Shown: positions 9,924 to 20,093, numbered from the stretch's first letter. The stretch: DNA of 64,000 bases from Saccharomyces uvarum (GCA_947243795.1 OX365934.1:434001-498000); one strand, 5' to 3'. Translations and numbers: made by a program. Notes: a model not told the origin generated them from the sequence alone.

Positions 9924-10983
9924 GGAAATCGTTATTCATGCTCATGCTTAGGATGTTTGCCGGGGTAAGATTGTTTAGGCTCAGTTGCGACTGCAGTGGT
10001 GTGTTGTTGGCGTTTGTGCTGGGGTTTAGGTTGGCTCCGGTGCTGTCCATTCTTCCGTTACCGTTGCTACCAAACTGTGAGATAGCGGGTTGTCCCCCAT
10101 GGCTCTGGGAAGCCATCGAGTAAGCATTCCCCATGGGTGATATCATGTTGGTCAGTGGAGTGCCCATGACATTCGTGGGCGAAACGCTGTTGATCACATT
10201 AGGAGTTGGGTTAGGCGGCGCGGCCGTCATGGATGCCGTTATTGGTGTTTGGGCAGCCGATTGCTGCGCATACACTTGTGCTTGAGCCTGGGCCTGGGCC
10301 TGGGCCTGAGCTTGGGCCTTTGCCTTCTTAGTTTGTCTTGGTTTTCTTGGTTTTTTGGCAGCCGCAGCTACTGCAGCTGCGGCAGAGCTAGATGCGTTGG
10401 GCGTTCCGCTATTGGTATTCCCCTTTGAACCCCTCTTACCGGCCATGGGGTTCTGTTGCACCGTAGTAGTGGCACCTGGGTTGGAAAGTGAATGCGCATG
10501 TATGTTGGGTATTGCGTGAGGGGTCGTGGTTGTGGGGGTCGAACCTGCCGTGGAGTGGCTAGCGTTCGCAACTGCTGCAGCGGGGCCCGGAACGGTGCCG
10601 TTCCGGTTGTAGGTGCTCAGCGGTTCCAAGAGCTGGAAGCTTCTGTCTTTGTTGTCTGCGGTTTTCAAGTATTCCGGGACGGTGCTGAATAAAGGCTGTA
10701 GAGTCTCCAAATGGGAAGACAGCGACTGGAACCTATCGTTGAGTTGCAAGATCTTATCCCTCACATGTAGGTACTTGGCCATGCGGTCCCCTTGTCTGGA
10801 CCCGCCTTGGTCTATGCTCGCCATTGTTTGTATGAAATCGTTGAACTGCAATCGCAACGGTAGGATTTCATCATACGCTTCGCTGATCTGCTTGGACACG
10901 TTGTCTCTCACCTCGTTCTCGTTGTTGGCTAGCGTCACTTCCAAGTCCTCTAGCTTGACGTCTGCGGGAATGATCGCCTCCAT
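9721..10983 (-). CDS. PGD1: Mediator tail subunit Med3 (Pgd1/Hrs1)
   Basis: Subunit Med3 of the Mediator tail module, which together with Med2 and Med15 receives signals from activators such as Gcn4 or, in this same window, Pdr1. The 420-residue protein is longer than S. cerevisiae Pgd1 (397 by memory). The conserved helical part is residues 1-110 (RMAKYLHVRDKILQLNDRFQ). The middle is low complexity and has a basic segment KKPRKPRQTKKAK followed by alternating Gln-Ala. Near the C-terminus a run of 18 Gln precedes a PQPQSQSQ tract and the conserved end LDLNNLELGGLNMDFL. The extra length appears to lie in Ala-rich and Gln-rich spacers. The antisense YGL024W-type frame is only a shadow. Confidence 0.96.
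9871..9924 (-). repeat. CAA/CAG repeat coding polyglutamine in PGD1
   Basis: Eighteen consecutive Gln codons, four CAG followed by CAA on the coding strand's far side, ending at Asp-Phe. Immediately next is a Pro-Gln/Ser-Gln tract. Length of this tract is expected to vary between strains. Confidence 0.92.
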
Positions 10984-11116
10984 CCTGGTCGTGCTTGTGG
11001 TGTGCTTGCTGCTCTCCTTGGCCGACTAATCGAAGTTGATGATGGTGGTTTATATTGTTCTTTTCAAAATTTCGCTCGGCGCCGTGTCGGAAATTCTGGC
11101 GAAATTATTATTATAG

Positions 11117-11165
11117 TGTTATGTTATGTTATTATATTATATTATATCATATTATATTATATTAA
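11117..11165. repeat. AT-rich 5-bp tandem repeat between PIB2 and PGD1
   Basis: Imperfect repeats of TTATA/TGTTA type fill most of the 243-bp spacer between the PIB2 stop (11227) and PGD1 start (10983). It sits about 135 bp upstream of the PGD1 start and is presumably a nucleosome-excluding part of the promoter or the PIB2 terminator. Confidence 0.8.
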
Positions 11166-11226
11166 GATTATTGTACACATAGTGGTCATACATCGGTGTG
11201 CATCGCGCTACACTCTCATGAATGTG

Positions 11227-13197
11227 TTAGAAACTGCTCCAGTTCCAGTTTGCGGGCACAGAGCCAATCACGCTGCCCACAACATCGTTTCCTTCTTCCT
11301 CCTCTTCCCCGGCATTCTCGTTTTCCATGTCGTCCTCGTACGATCTCACCTGAATGGGTGTTATCGTGTCCTGGTCGACTACGGCATTGGACTGGGCTGG
11401 AGCGTCCTTTCTTGGTCTGAAAAGGGTGTTCATCTGTCTGTTCTTGTAGTAGTTGCGGACCTTCTTTCTATTATCGCTTTCGTGGTCGTCAGCGCCGTTG
11501 TCGCCGTTGTCGTCGTTGTTATTGATATCGTTCGTGTTTGTACTGTGATTTGAACTGGATAGGTTCTCGTACTCGACGAGGCAGTCGTCGCATATCTTGC
11601 ACAACGTGCCGCCGTCGTTGAGGCCGCCGTGGCTCAGCTCATTGATCATTATGAAGTTCGCCTGTGAGTCCAGATACAGCCAGTGGCGCAGGTGGTCCTG
11701 GCAGAAGATGTCCCCGCAGTGCCTACAATGGTGCTTTCTCTCCCACAAAGTGAATGGTTTGTGGCAGTAGCGGCATGAGTTCCGCTTGCTGTCCGGGATC
11801 CAGTGGTCCATAGTGGGCGGGTTCACTCTGGAGGAGTTTCTGTTCGAGATGGTGGGTATTAGGTTGATTCTATTGTTGTTCGGGATGGAGTTGGGGAACA
11901 GGTACGAGGATATCTTGTTTTTGTAGTTTTCCAAGATCGACGAGGTGTTTGATTGTACGCTGGATTGCGACGATATGATTCTCAGGTTGTTTGCGTTCTG
12001 GGCGCTGGCGGACTGGGGCGCCTTTGGCGAGAAGTTATTGTCCAGGTTGGAGGCCTTCTTGTAGTAAGATGACAACGTGGCGTTCAGTAGGTCATCGTTG
12101 GTTATGTTCGTCTCCGATACTTTTCTTAGCACAGCAGGAATGTACAATGGTTTTTTTGGGTTGTTGATCTGTCTTACAGTTGACTTGTGCCTGTTAGAAT
12201 TGAAGTTCAAGTTGGTGGTCGAGGCAGGCTGTGGCAAGAACTCCAGCGAGGGCTTTCTTAGCATCTGCTGGTGTGGTGGCCTTGCAGCAGCCGCGTGGTT
12301 CACCGAGTCGATGATCACGTTCTTGTTGCCGAATCTCAGATGGGTCATGGAACTGGAATTCGCCGTGGTGAGCTTGTCGGCAATATATTCGGCTTTGGGC
12401 ACTGATTCAGACGACGAAGACACGGACGACGTTGACGAGGACGAGGACTCTCTTGCCCTGATCTCGCTGCTCAACCGCAGGTTGGAGCTGGCGTTCATCT
12501 TGAACGACGACAGCTTCCGTAGCGCCTGCGTGGTCAGGTTCTTCTGGCGCACCTCGTCGTCCTCGTCCGCATCGTTTTCCAGCTCGTTGAACACAGCTTT
12601 GCTCTTCTTCTTCTTGTTCCTGGCGGCATCCACCACATCATTGGTTGAGTTCAGCTCAGGGTTCGACCGTTGGACATCTGTGAAGGGCAATATCCTCCCG
12701 ATCTCCTTGTTGCTCGAGAGCTTCCTGCCGTCTGCCAGACCGTCACCGGCTTGGCTGCTCTGACTGCTGCGGGCATTCTCATCCGCAGAGCTCTTCCTTA
12801 AGATCGACACCATCGCCGGCGACTGGATCTGCTGCTTCCTGTCGACAAACGCAGAATGGGAGTGCGGCGCAGTCGCACTCCCATTTCCAGTCCCCGTCGA
12901 GCCTTCCTGCTGCTGCAGTTGCTGCTGCCGGTGCTGGTTCACCATCGACTTCAGCGAGATGCTACTCAAGATGCTCTGTTCCGAATGTGCCGATGTCCTG
13001 GGCACCACCTTCTGCTTCTCGAACGTTATGGGAGAGGTTACCGTATCCGCATCACCTTCGTCATCGTCATTGCCATCCATGCCTCGGTAGTCATGGTTCT
13101 TGGGCCCCAGGGGCATCCCCCGGCCAGCCCGCTCGTCGCCGTCCTCCTCCTCTTCCTTGATCGCGGGTGCTTTGGCCACACTGTGCAACGCAGTCAT
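11227..13197 (-). CDS. PIB2: Pib2, FYVE-domain TORC1 regulator of the vacuole
   Basis: A 656-residue PI3P-binding protein (S. cerevisiae 635). In S. cerevisiae Pib2 sits on vacuolar and endosomal membranes and activates TORC1 in response to glutamine. The first about 450 residues are low complexity, rich in Ser, Asn and acidic stretches, with conserved blocks such as MVSILRKSSA and KKPLYIPAVLRKVSETN. A FYVE zinc finger lies at about 460-550, with the basic PI3P-binding motif RKHHCRHCG and further cysteine pairs CRYC and CKICDDC. The extreme C-terminal NWNWSSF tail motif, known to be needed for TORC1 activation, is intact. The ATG at 13197 gives the family start MTALHSV. It is divergent with STT3, sharing a 283-bp promoter. 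Confidence 0.96.
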   Translation of the reverse strand: MTALHSVAKAPAIKEEEEDGDERAGRGMPLGPKNHDYRGMDGNDDDEGDADTVTSPITFEKQKVVPRTSAHSEQSILSSISLKSMVNQHRQQQLQQQEGSTGTGNGSATAPHSHSAFVDRKQQIQSPAMVSILRKSSADENARSSQSSQAGDGLADGRKLSSNKEIGRILPFTDVQRSNPELNSTNDVVDAARNKKKKSKAVFNELENDADEDDEVRQKNLTTQALRKLSSFKMNASSNLRLSSEIRARESSSSSTSSVSSSSESVPKAEYIADKLTTANSSSMTHLRFGNKNVIIDSVNHAAAARPPHQQMLRKPSLEFLPQPASTTNLNFNSNRHKSTVRQINNPKKPLYIPAVLRKVSETNITNDDLLNATLSSYYKKASNLDNNFSPKAPQSASAQNANNLRIISSQSSVQSNTSSILENYKNKISSYLFPNSIPNNNRINLIPTISNRNSSRVNPPTMDHWIPDSKRNSCRYCHKPFTLWERKHHCRHCGDIFCQDHLRHWLYLDSQANFIMINELSHGGLNDGGTLCKICDDCLVEYENLSSSNHSTNTNDINNNDDNGDNGADDHESDNRKKVRNYYKNRQMNTLFRPRKDAPAQSNAVVDQDTITPIQVRSYEDDMENENAGEEEEEGNDVVGSVIGSVPANWNWSSF

Positions 13198-13480
13198 CCT
13201 GATCTCCACTACACTGTGCTGTCCCCAGTCCCACCGCCACCGCCCAGCATAGCTGGATAGTCATATCGCAGCTTCCTTTATCTGTCTTTGCTCTTCGCGG
13301 AGGTCACTTTCGACGGCGGCGGTTTCGCGCAGGTCGAGAATCGCCAACTTTAGACAAGAGAGAACAGACAAGAGAGAGGTGGGCTGCTGTGGATGGAGTT
13401 TGCATAGCTTGGCCCATATCAGCATAGCATTCGCAATCGCAATCGTAACGTCTACACCATCCGCAATCAATACAGCTGCC

Positions 13481-15637
13481 ATGGTATCCGACCGGTCGTG
13501 TGTTTTGTCTGTGTTTCAGACCATCCTCAAGCTCGTCATCTTCGTGGCGATCTTCGGGGCTGCCATCTCGTCACGTTTGTTTGCCGTCATCAAGTTTGAG
13601 TCCATCATCCACGAGTTTGACCCCTGGTTCAACTTCCGGGCCACCAAGTACCTCGTCAACAACTCGTTCTACAAGTTCTTGAACTGGTTCGACGACCGCA
13701 CCTGGTACCCCCTCGGAAGGGTCACTGGGGGCACCTTGTACCCCGGTCTGATGACCACCAGTGCGTTCATCTGGCACGCATTGCGCAACTGGCTTGGGCT
13801 ACCCATCGATATCAGGAATGTGTGTGTTTTGTTTGCGCCGCTGTTTTCCGGGGTCACCGCCTGGGCCACCTACGAGTTTACCAAGGAGATTAAAGACGCC
13901 AGTGCCGGGCTTCTAGCTGCGGGCTTCATCGCCATTGTTCCCGGCTACATTTCTAGATCCGTGGCTGGTTCTTACGACAACGAGGCCATCGCCATCACCC
14001 TGTTGATGGTCACCTTCATGTTCTGGATAAAGGCCCAAAAGACCGGCTCCATCATGCACGCCACTGCTGCCGCGCTGTGCTACTTCTACATGGTTTCCGC
14101 CTGGGGTGGTTACGTGTTCATCACCAACTTGATCCCACTCCACGTCTTCCTACTGATCTTGATGGGCAGATACTCGTCCAAGCTGTATTCCGCCTACACT
14201 ACGTGGTACGCCATCGGGACCGTCGCATCCATGCAGATCCCCTTCGTTGGGTTCTTGCCCATCAGGTCCAACGACCACATGGCCGCATTGGGAGTCTTCG
14301 GCTTGATTCAGATTGTCGCCTTTGGTGACTTCATCAAGGCTCAAATCAGCTCAGCAAAATTCAAGGTCATCATGCTCGTCTCTTTGTTCTTGATCCTGGC
14401 CCTCGGTGTCGTTGGCCTTTCCGGTTTGACCTACATGGGGCTAATTGCTCCTTGGACGGGCAGATTCTATTCGCTATGGGACACCAACTACGCCAAGATC
14501 CACATTCCCATCATCGCCTCTGTCTCTGAACATCAACCTGTTTCGTGGCCCGCCTTCTTCTTCGACACCCACTTCTTGATCTGGCTGTTCCCCGCAGGTG
14601 TTTTCCTGCTGTTCCTCGACTTGAAAGACGAACACGTCTTCGTCATCGCGTACTCCGTCCTGTGTTCATACTTTGCAGGTGTCATGGTTAGACTGATGTT
14701 GACTTTGACACCCGTTATCTGTGTGTGTGCTGCCGTGGCGTTGTCTAAGATCTTTGACGTTTATTTGGATTTCAAGGCCAGCGACCGCAAATCCGTCGCC
14801 AAGCCAAGTGCCATTCTAGCCAAATTGATTGTTTCCGGATCGTTCGTCTTCTACTTGTACCTTTTCGTCTTCCATTCTACTTGGGTAACGAAAACCGCAT
14901 ACTCTTCTCCCTCCGTTGTTTTGCCATCGCAAACTCCAGACGGTAAGCTGGCTTTGATCGACGATTTCAGAGAAGCTTACTACTGGCTAAGAATGAACTC
15001 CGATGAAGACAGCAAAGTCGCAGCATGGTGGGATTACGGTTACCAAATTGGTGGTATGGCCGACAGAACGACTTTGGTCGACAACAACACCTGGAATAAC
15101 ACTCATATCGCCATTGTTGGTAAGGCTATGGCCTCTCCTGAGGAAAAGTCGTACGAAATCCTAAAGGAACTCGACGTCGACTACGTCCTGGTCATCTTCG
15201 GTGGTCTAATTGGGTTCGGTGGTGATGACATCAACAAGTTCCTGTGGATGATTAGAATCAGCGAAGGTATCTGGCCTGATGAGATCAAAGAACGTGACTT
15301 TTACACACCAGAAGGTGAATACAGAGTTGACGCAAGGGCCTCGGAGACTATGAGAAACTCGCTACTTTACAAGATGTCCTACAAGGATTTCCCACAATTG
15401 TTCAACGGTGGCCAAGCTACCGACAGAGTACGTCAACAAATGATCACCGCACAAGACGTTCCTCCACTAGACTACTTCGACGAAGTGTTTACATCCGAAA
15501 ACTGGATGGTCAGAATATACCAATTAAAGAAAGACGACGTCCAAGGTAGATCTTTGAAAGACGTTGGTGACGTAACCAGAGCTTCCACAAAGGCAAGAAG
15601 GTCCATCAAGAGACCTGAGTTAGGTCTAAGAGTATAG
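13481..15637 (+). CDS. STT3: Stt3, catalytic subunit of oligosaccharyltransferase
   Basis: The catalytic subunit that moves the Glc3Man9GlcNAc2 glycan from dolichol to Asn of nascent proteins in the ER lumen. The protein has 718 residues, identical to S. cerevisiae. It has a long multi-spanning membrane region (about 13 helices, residues 1-460) and a C-terminal lumenal domain. Visible functional motifs are the first lumenal loop FDPWFNFR with metal-binding Asp47, the external-loop SVSEHQ motif, and WWDYG at 516-520, which reads the glycosylation sequon. An NNTWNNT glycosylation site follows. The ATG at 13481 gives MVSDRSC; the 34 open codons before it contain no ATG. Codon use in the first kilobase is unusually G+C-rich compared with neighbours. 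Confidence 0.98.
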   Translation: MVSDRSCVLSVFQTILKLVIFVAIFGAAISSRLFAVIKFESIIHEFDPWFNFRATKYLVNNSFYKFLNWFDDRTWYPLGRVTGGTLYPGLMTTSAFIWHALRNWLGLPIDIRNVCVLFAPLFSGVTAWATYEFTKEIKDASAGLLAAGFIAIVPGYISRSVAGSYDNEAIAITLLMVTFMFWIKAQKTGSIMHATAAALCYFYMVSAWGGYVFITNLIPLHVFLLILMGRYSSKLYSAYTTWYAIGTVASMQIPFVGFLPIRSNDHMAALGVFGLIQIVAFGDFIKAQISSAKFKVIMLVSLFLILALGVVGLSGLTYMGLIAPWTGRFYSLWDTNYAKIHIPIIASVSEHQPVSWPAFFFDTHFLIWLFPAGVFLLFLDLKDEHVFVIAYSVLCSYFAGVMVRLMLTLTPVICVCAAVALSKIFDVYLDFKASDRKSVAKPSAILAKLIVSGSFVFYLYLFVFHSTWVTKTAYSSPSVVLPSQTPDGKLALIDDFREAYYWLRMNSDEDSKVAAWWDYGYQIGGMADRTTLVDNNTWNNTHIAIVGKAMASPEEKSYEILKELDVDYVLVIFGGLIGFGGDDINKFLWMIRISEGIWPDEIKERDFYTPEGEYRVDARASETMRNSLLYKMSYKDFPQLFNGGQATDRVRQQMITAQDVPPLDYFDEVFTSENWMVRIYQLKKDDVQGRSLKDVGDVTRASTKARRSIKRPELGLRV

Positions 15638-15938
15638 AACTCAGCACTCACAAAAATAAAATAAAATAACTATGTAGATATTACATATATACCTATATAA
15701 ATAGATAAACAAAATAAATAGAAATTTGGTTTTTCTTTATTAACATCGTTCGTCACGGGTTCTTTTTGCCGTTTTAGGTAAAACGTAAACATAATAACAA
15801 TAGAAAAAACAACATTTGTCAATATTTATTGTTATTTAACATTATATGTTTACTATCATCAAAACAACATTCTTTTGAACACTACCTCGCTTTATTATTT
15901 CAACCCAAAGATATCTAATTGAAATTGCTAGACACCCC
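15638..15938. other. STT3-ALK1 intergenic region
   Basis: STT3 3' region and ALK1 promoter, AT-rich. One match to the Abf1 consensus RTCRYNNNNNACG occurs at 15745-15757 (ATCGTTCGTCACG). Nothing else is supported. Confidence 0.6.
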
Positions 15939-18146
15939 ATGGATTTTGAAACTTCGTTCGAGGAATTCGTCGAAGATAAACGGTTCATTGCACTAGAGGT
16001 ATCTGATAATGATGACGATTACGACACTGATCTGACTGCAGAGACTGGAGACGAGCTCGATAGCTCATTCGTTCCACATACGAGGAGCTCCAAAGCATCT
16101 TTGAACACTACCGGTCACAGTATTCCAAGAAAGAACACCACCAACTCAAAAAAACGATGGTCTTTATTGTCTAGTCATTCTACTGTATCATCATCCAAAT
16201 CAAAGAAAAGATGGTCAGTGCTTTCTTCAAGCTTTACCAGTGAGACTCACAAGGACAGGGATCCGAGGGGCGCTTCACAGCAAAAAAGAAAGTCTTTACA
16301 AAGTTACTCCAGTTTGGATACTGTAGCTTCTAATACTTCTCTGTCTGCTTCCTCTTCTTCGAAACGATCCTCCACGGGGTTATCCCTCAGGCAACTGTTT
16401 ACCAAGATAGGTATCAACGATGAAATGCCACAGCCTGGAATGGGGATCCCAGGAGGTAAGGAAAATATGCCTCCAGCTTTGAGCAAGAAAGCTTTGCCAA
16501 TCGCACCCATTGGTTCAGAACAAAACAGACTTAGAACGCCACTAAAGTCGCTGAATAATCAGGCGAGAAGATCAACTTTACAACAACAGCAACCACAATC
16601 TCTGGGAAATGCGTCATTATCCTCAAGAAGGTCATCAATTTCATCCACTGCTTCTTCCGCTAGCTCTTCTAAATGGAAGTTCTGGAAAAAAGATAGAACC
16701 ATGCCGCCCCCAATGCTACAGGTAGATCATCATTCCTTGAGCTCATTTCCAGCAGTGAACCGTCGTGATTCGACGACGCTTGTTGAACCAAGGATTAAGG
16801 TTAAGCACAAGTCATCCTTCTCAGAATTCCATAAGGCCATTTTCAACTCAAATACATATTCTGAAAGTAGCGATACTGTGTCATCCATGGAAACGTCTTT
16901 AAAAACAAAAGTTTCTTCCTCGAGTTTATCATTGGGCGTGTTAAAGAACAGAAACTCACAGTCAAGTCTAAAACACAAGAGTTCACATGCATCTTTGCAA
17001 AAATTTAAGAGAAATAAGGGAAAATCTTCCATAATGGCACCACCCACAACAGCTAGTAGTAGCAATGATGATTCTTGTAGTTATAGCTCCAAGAGTTCTA
17101 CTTTGAGTCACCGGATCTCGTTACCTGTGCCGGACCAAGTGTCCCGTGATAAAATACAGAATAAATTGAGGAATTCAAACTCGTTACTCTCATTAAACTC
17201 CAAAACTTCTTCACCAATGAACAAAAATGACCATGACGAATCACTTTTAAGACAAATTCTACAAAATTGCGATGTCAAAAGGATTTTAGATCCTGCAAAG
17301 GGAGATATATTGCCTTTGATTAATGATGCAAGTCATTTGTCATCGATTCAATTAACTTCACATGTTTGGCAAATTGGCGAAGTGATCTGTAAGAAAATAG
17401 CAATAGGCTCTATCAATGATATTACGTGGGATACGAAATTCTTGTCTTTACAAGAATTGGAAAAATACAAAATTATGAAGCAAAAATTTAGTGGTATTCC
17501 CCAATTGTTGAAAAGTTTTGTCGTTAAAGAGGCAAACAGTATACTTTATTTATATTTACTGTTCAAAGATCATGGTACGCCAATTTCGTTAATCTCGCTG
17601 AAAAACTGGAAGCAGATTCTGAAGATTTTTTGGTCCTGCGTTGGTATAATCAATAGCTTGGAAACAAATCTGAAATTTGAGCATCGAAACTTAACGTTGG
17701 ATAATATTCTAATGGATGGTAATGGGAACATAACGATTATTGATTTTAAATGTAGTAGATTGCAAACCCCTCAAGAAGACGTACTATGCTTACGGTTGGA
17801 CCATCCACTTTTTTTCCCGAATGGGAAAGATAAGAACAAGATAAACGAATACCAATACCAGTTTGAGTTTGAAATTTACCAAAGTATGCGAATCTTATTG
17901 AACATGGATTCAAAAATGTTTGAACCAATGACAAATTTATATTGGTTATATTACTTGTCACGAATTCTATTAAGATTGGGTGACAGGAAGCTTGGTAAAA
18001 ATGATTCAAACAGAGACAAATTGGCTAAGGTGGTAAGTCATTTGGAAATGAACTTGGCGGTTCATAAAAGGGGAGGTCAGATATTCAAGAGATTGGAGGC
18101 AACGGACATTAAAAACACAGGAGATTTGTTAAAACTATACAAATAA
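15939..18146 (+). CDS. ALK1: Alk1, haspin-like protein kinase
   Basis: One of the two yeast haspin paralogues (735 residues; S. cerevisiae about 760), a cell-cycle-regulated phosphoprotein with a haspin-type kinase domain. Residues 1-430 are Ser-rich and disordered and hold an internal duplication (KKRWSLLSS at 71-79, KKRWSVLSS at 89-97), a KEN box at 174-176 (destruction by APC/C, whose activator CDH1 is also in this window) and several basic patches. The C-terminal 300 residues are the kinase: HRNLTLDN replaces the usual HRDLKxxN and DFK replaces DFG, both typical for haspins. The glycine loop is not obvious. The shorter length is in the disordered part. The ATG at 15939 gives the conserved acidic N-terminus. 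Confidence 0.95.
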   Translation: MDFETSFEEFVEDKRFIALEVSDNDDDYDTDLTAETGDELDSSFVPHTRSSKASLNTTGHSIPRKNTTNSKKRWSLLSSHSTVSSSKSKKRWSVLSSSFTSETHKDRDPRGASQQKRKSLQSYSSLDTVASNTSLSASSSSKRSSTGLSLRQLFTKIGINDEMPQPGMGIPGGKENMPPALSKKALPIAPIGSEQNRLRTPLKSLNNQARRSTLQQQQPQSLGNASLSSRRSSISSTASSASSSKWKFWKKDRTMPPPMLQVDHHSLSSFPAVNRRDSTTLVEPRIKVKHKSSFSEFHKAIFNSNTYSESSDTVSSMETSLKTKVSSSSLSLGVLKNRNSQSSLKHKSSHASLQKFKRNKGKSSIMAPPTTASSSNDDSCSYSSKSSTLSHRISLPVPDQVSRDKIQNKLRNSNSLLSLNSKTSSPMNKNDHDESLLRQILQNCDVKRILDPAKGDILPLINDASHLSSIQLTSHVWQIGEVICKKIAIGSINDITWDTKFLSLQELEKYKIMKQKFSGIPQLLKSFVVKEANSILYLYLLFKDHGTPISLISLKNWKQILKIFWSCVGIINSLETNLKFEHRNLTLDNILMDGNGNITIIDFKCSRLQTPQEDVLCLRLDHPLFFPNGKDKNKINEYQYQFEFEIYQSMRILLNMDSKMFEPMTNLYWLYYLSRILLRLGDRKLGKNDSNRDKLAKVVSHLEMNLAVHKRGGQIFKRLEATDIKNTGDLLKLYK

Positions 18147-18262
18147 ACAATTACGAAAACGACGGGAAGGGTTGACAATATTTCAATTTTTTTTTTAATA
18201 TACTCCAATACATACATATATATTGACATACATACATATTGTCACAACACTAATACCAATAA

Positions 18263-18970
18263 CTAATCAAGAATAACAGCATCGTCGAGAATATCCACGA
18301 TCTTCTCTGCTTGAGTCTCCACGGTCGCAGGTGGTTCCATCTGAGGGGCCAGGAACAGCTGATTGATGATGAATTCTAGTCCACTGATGACGTTCATCAA
18401 TGCCCAGACCCAGATCCCCAAGGAAACGCCTTGTAAAGCCATGGCATCAAACTTGGCGGTACCAAATCTGCTTTCCATGATATGCCATTTTTGAGAGATG
18501 GTTCTTAGTGGGTGTAATATGACATATAACCAGCCTTGAGACCAAACACCGGTGACAAAGGTAGGGAACAAGGCGCTCGTCGAAGAACTTAACTTGTAAA
18601 CGGGGACCTTACCGTACACGATCTTGAACACAAAGAATGGAACCGTTATTGTCAATAGTCTCAACTTGTGGAGATGGCCTTGGAAAGCCTTGTTTTGTGA
18701 TTGTATGTCATTTTTCAAGTCATTTATTTCCTTGTCCAATGAATCTAATTTCCTATTATTCTTGGTCCATTTAGCATAGTTATCTTGAGCAGAAATGGAA
18801 TTGTTGAATTCTTTTAATTCATGACGCTCTTTCATCTTGACCAAATACTTCTTGGACAATTCAGTCCCGGGTGCCATTTGAGAGATCCATTTATCGTGAT
18901 ATTTGGCTGTGTATTGTAGAAACTTCGTAACCACAACAAAGAGTACCGCCACCGCTGCTGCCCAGTGCAT
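18263..18970 (-). CDS. GET1: Get1, ER receptor for tail-anchored proteins
   Basis: A 235-residue ER membrane protein, identical in length to S. cerevisiae Get1. With Get2 it forms the receptor for the Get3 ATPase and inserts tail-anchored proteins into the ER. There is one N-terminal membrane helix (about 3-20), a cytosolic charged coiled coil (about 35-98), the arm that pries open Get3, and two further membrane segments (about 103-125 and 170-195). Only 116 bp separate its stop from the convergent ALK1 stop. The promoter is shared with divergent CKB1 over 286 bp. Confidence 0.97.
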   Translation of the reverse strand: MHWAAAVAVLFVVVTKFLQYTAKYHDKWISQMAPGTELSKKYLVKMKERHELKEFNNSISAQDNYAKWTKNNRKLDSLDKEINDLKNDIQSQNKAFQGHLHKLRLLTITVPFFVFKIVYGKVPVYKLSSSTSALFPTFVTGVWSQGWLYVILHPLRTISQKWHIMESRFGTAKFDAMALQGVSLGIWVWALMNVISGLEFIINQLFLAPQMEPPATVETQAEKIVDILDDAVILD

Positions 18971-19256
18971 TTTTCAAATGATTATACGTAGTTCCAGGTT
19001 CGTAAACTCTCTGACTTCCTCTTATCTGGCCCTTGTCCCGATGTATTGTTGTATTTATCACCATTGTGTGTTCTTTTTTCACTTTTGGAAAGGGAAGAAA
19101 AAAAACTGAAAAGATCAACATGGAACAAACCTCCAATGGTAACGAAATAGTCGATAGTCGATAGGTGGGAAACACAGCCGTGACGTTATTCTAAGTGTGT
19201 AAATCAGTGGATTGGTATTTGAAATCGGCAACTAGCTAGAAAAAGAAAGGGAGAAT

Positions 19257-20093
19257 ATGTCGCAAGAGTTTATAGAAGACCATTCACGTACAGGATCCTC
19301 AGACGACGAGGATAGTGGGGCATATGACGAGTGGATCCCGTCATTTTGTTCCAGGTTTGGCCACGAATACTTTTGCCAGGTTCCCACTGAGTTTATCGAG
19401 GACGACTTTAATATGACGTCGTTGTCCCAAGAGGTGCCTCACTACCGTAAAGCCCTGGACTTGATATTGGATTTGGAGGCCATGAGTGATGAAGAAGAGG
19501 AAGAGGAAGAAGAAGTAGTAGAAGAAGAAGAAGCGGACCAGGAGATGCAAAGCAATGACGGGCACGATGATGGCAAGAAGAGAAAGTCCCCCGTGGTGAA
19601 CAAAAGCATTATCGAGCATGCAGCAGAACAGTTATACGGGTTGATCCACGCAAGGTTCATTCTGACCAAGCCAGGCCTGCAAGCGATGGCTGAAAAGTTC
19701 GATCACAAGGAGTTTGGAACGTGTCCCCGCTACTACTGCAACGGCATGCAATTACTGCCTTGTGGGCTAAGTGATACAGTGGGGAAACACACCGTGAGAT
19801 TGTACTGTCCTAGTTGTCAGGACTTGTATCTGCCCCAATCATCTAGATTCCTGTGCTTAGAAGGTGTGTTTTGGGGGACGAGTTTCCCTGGTGTGTTTTT
19901 GAAACATTTTAAAGAGCTGGAAGAGTATGTGGAAAGAAAAAGTAAAGAATCCTATGAATTGAAAGTCTTTGGGTTCAGGATAAATGACGAAGCTGTATCT
20001 GGTCCCAGAATGAAGTGGTTGAGACAATACCCGTCCACGGAGGAAGACTGGGAAGAGTTCTCTAAATGCGAATTCGAGACCCCGGCAGTTTAA
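19257..20093 (+). CDS. CKB1: Casein kinase 2 regulatory subunit beta
   Basis: CK2 beta subunit, 278 residues as in S. cerevisiae, which dimerises through zinc and tethers two catalytic subunits. The N-terminus contains acidic SSDDEDS sites for autophosphorylation and the conserved WIPSFCSRFGHEYFCQV. An extended glutamate run at about 79-93, an insertion typical of yeast Ckb1, follows LDLEAMSD. The zinc ribbon is formed by Cys156 and Cys161 (CPRYYC) and Cys184 and Cys187 (CPSC). The C-terminal about 70 residues continue the conserved beta fold (FGTSFPGVFL). No changes to key residues are seen. Confidence 0.98.
   Translation: MSQEFIEDHSRTGSSDDEDSGAYDEWIPSFCSRFGHEYFCQVPTEFIEDDFNMTSLSQEVPHYRKALDLILDLEAMSDEEEEEEEEVVEEEEADQEMQSNDGHDDGKKRKSPVVNKSIIEHAAEQLYGLIHARFILTKPGLQAMAEKFDHKEFGTCPRYYCNGMQLLPCGLSDTVGKHTVRLYCPSCQDLYLPQSSRFLCLEGVFWGTSFPGVFLKHFKELEEYVERKSKESYELKVFGFRINDEAVSGPRMKWLRQYPSTEEDWEEFSKCEFETPAV

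Noticed and set aside
9938-11029. Plus-strand frames opposite PGD1, position of dubious S. cerevisiae YGL024W.
   Set aside because: They overlap a real gene and only mirror its codon constraints.
13379-13480. Extended N-terminus of STT3.
   Set aside because: The open frame has no ATG before 13481 and the known protein begins there.
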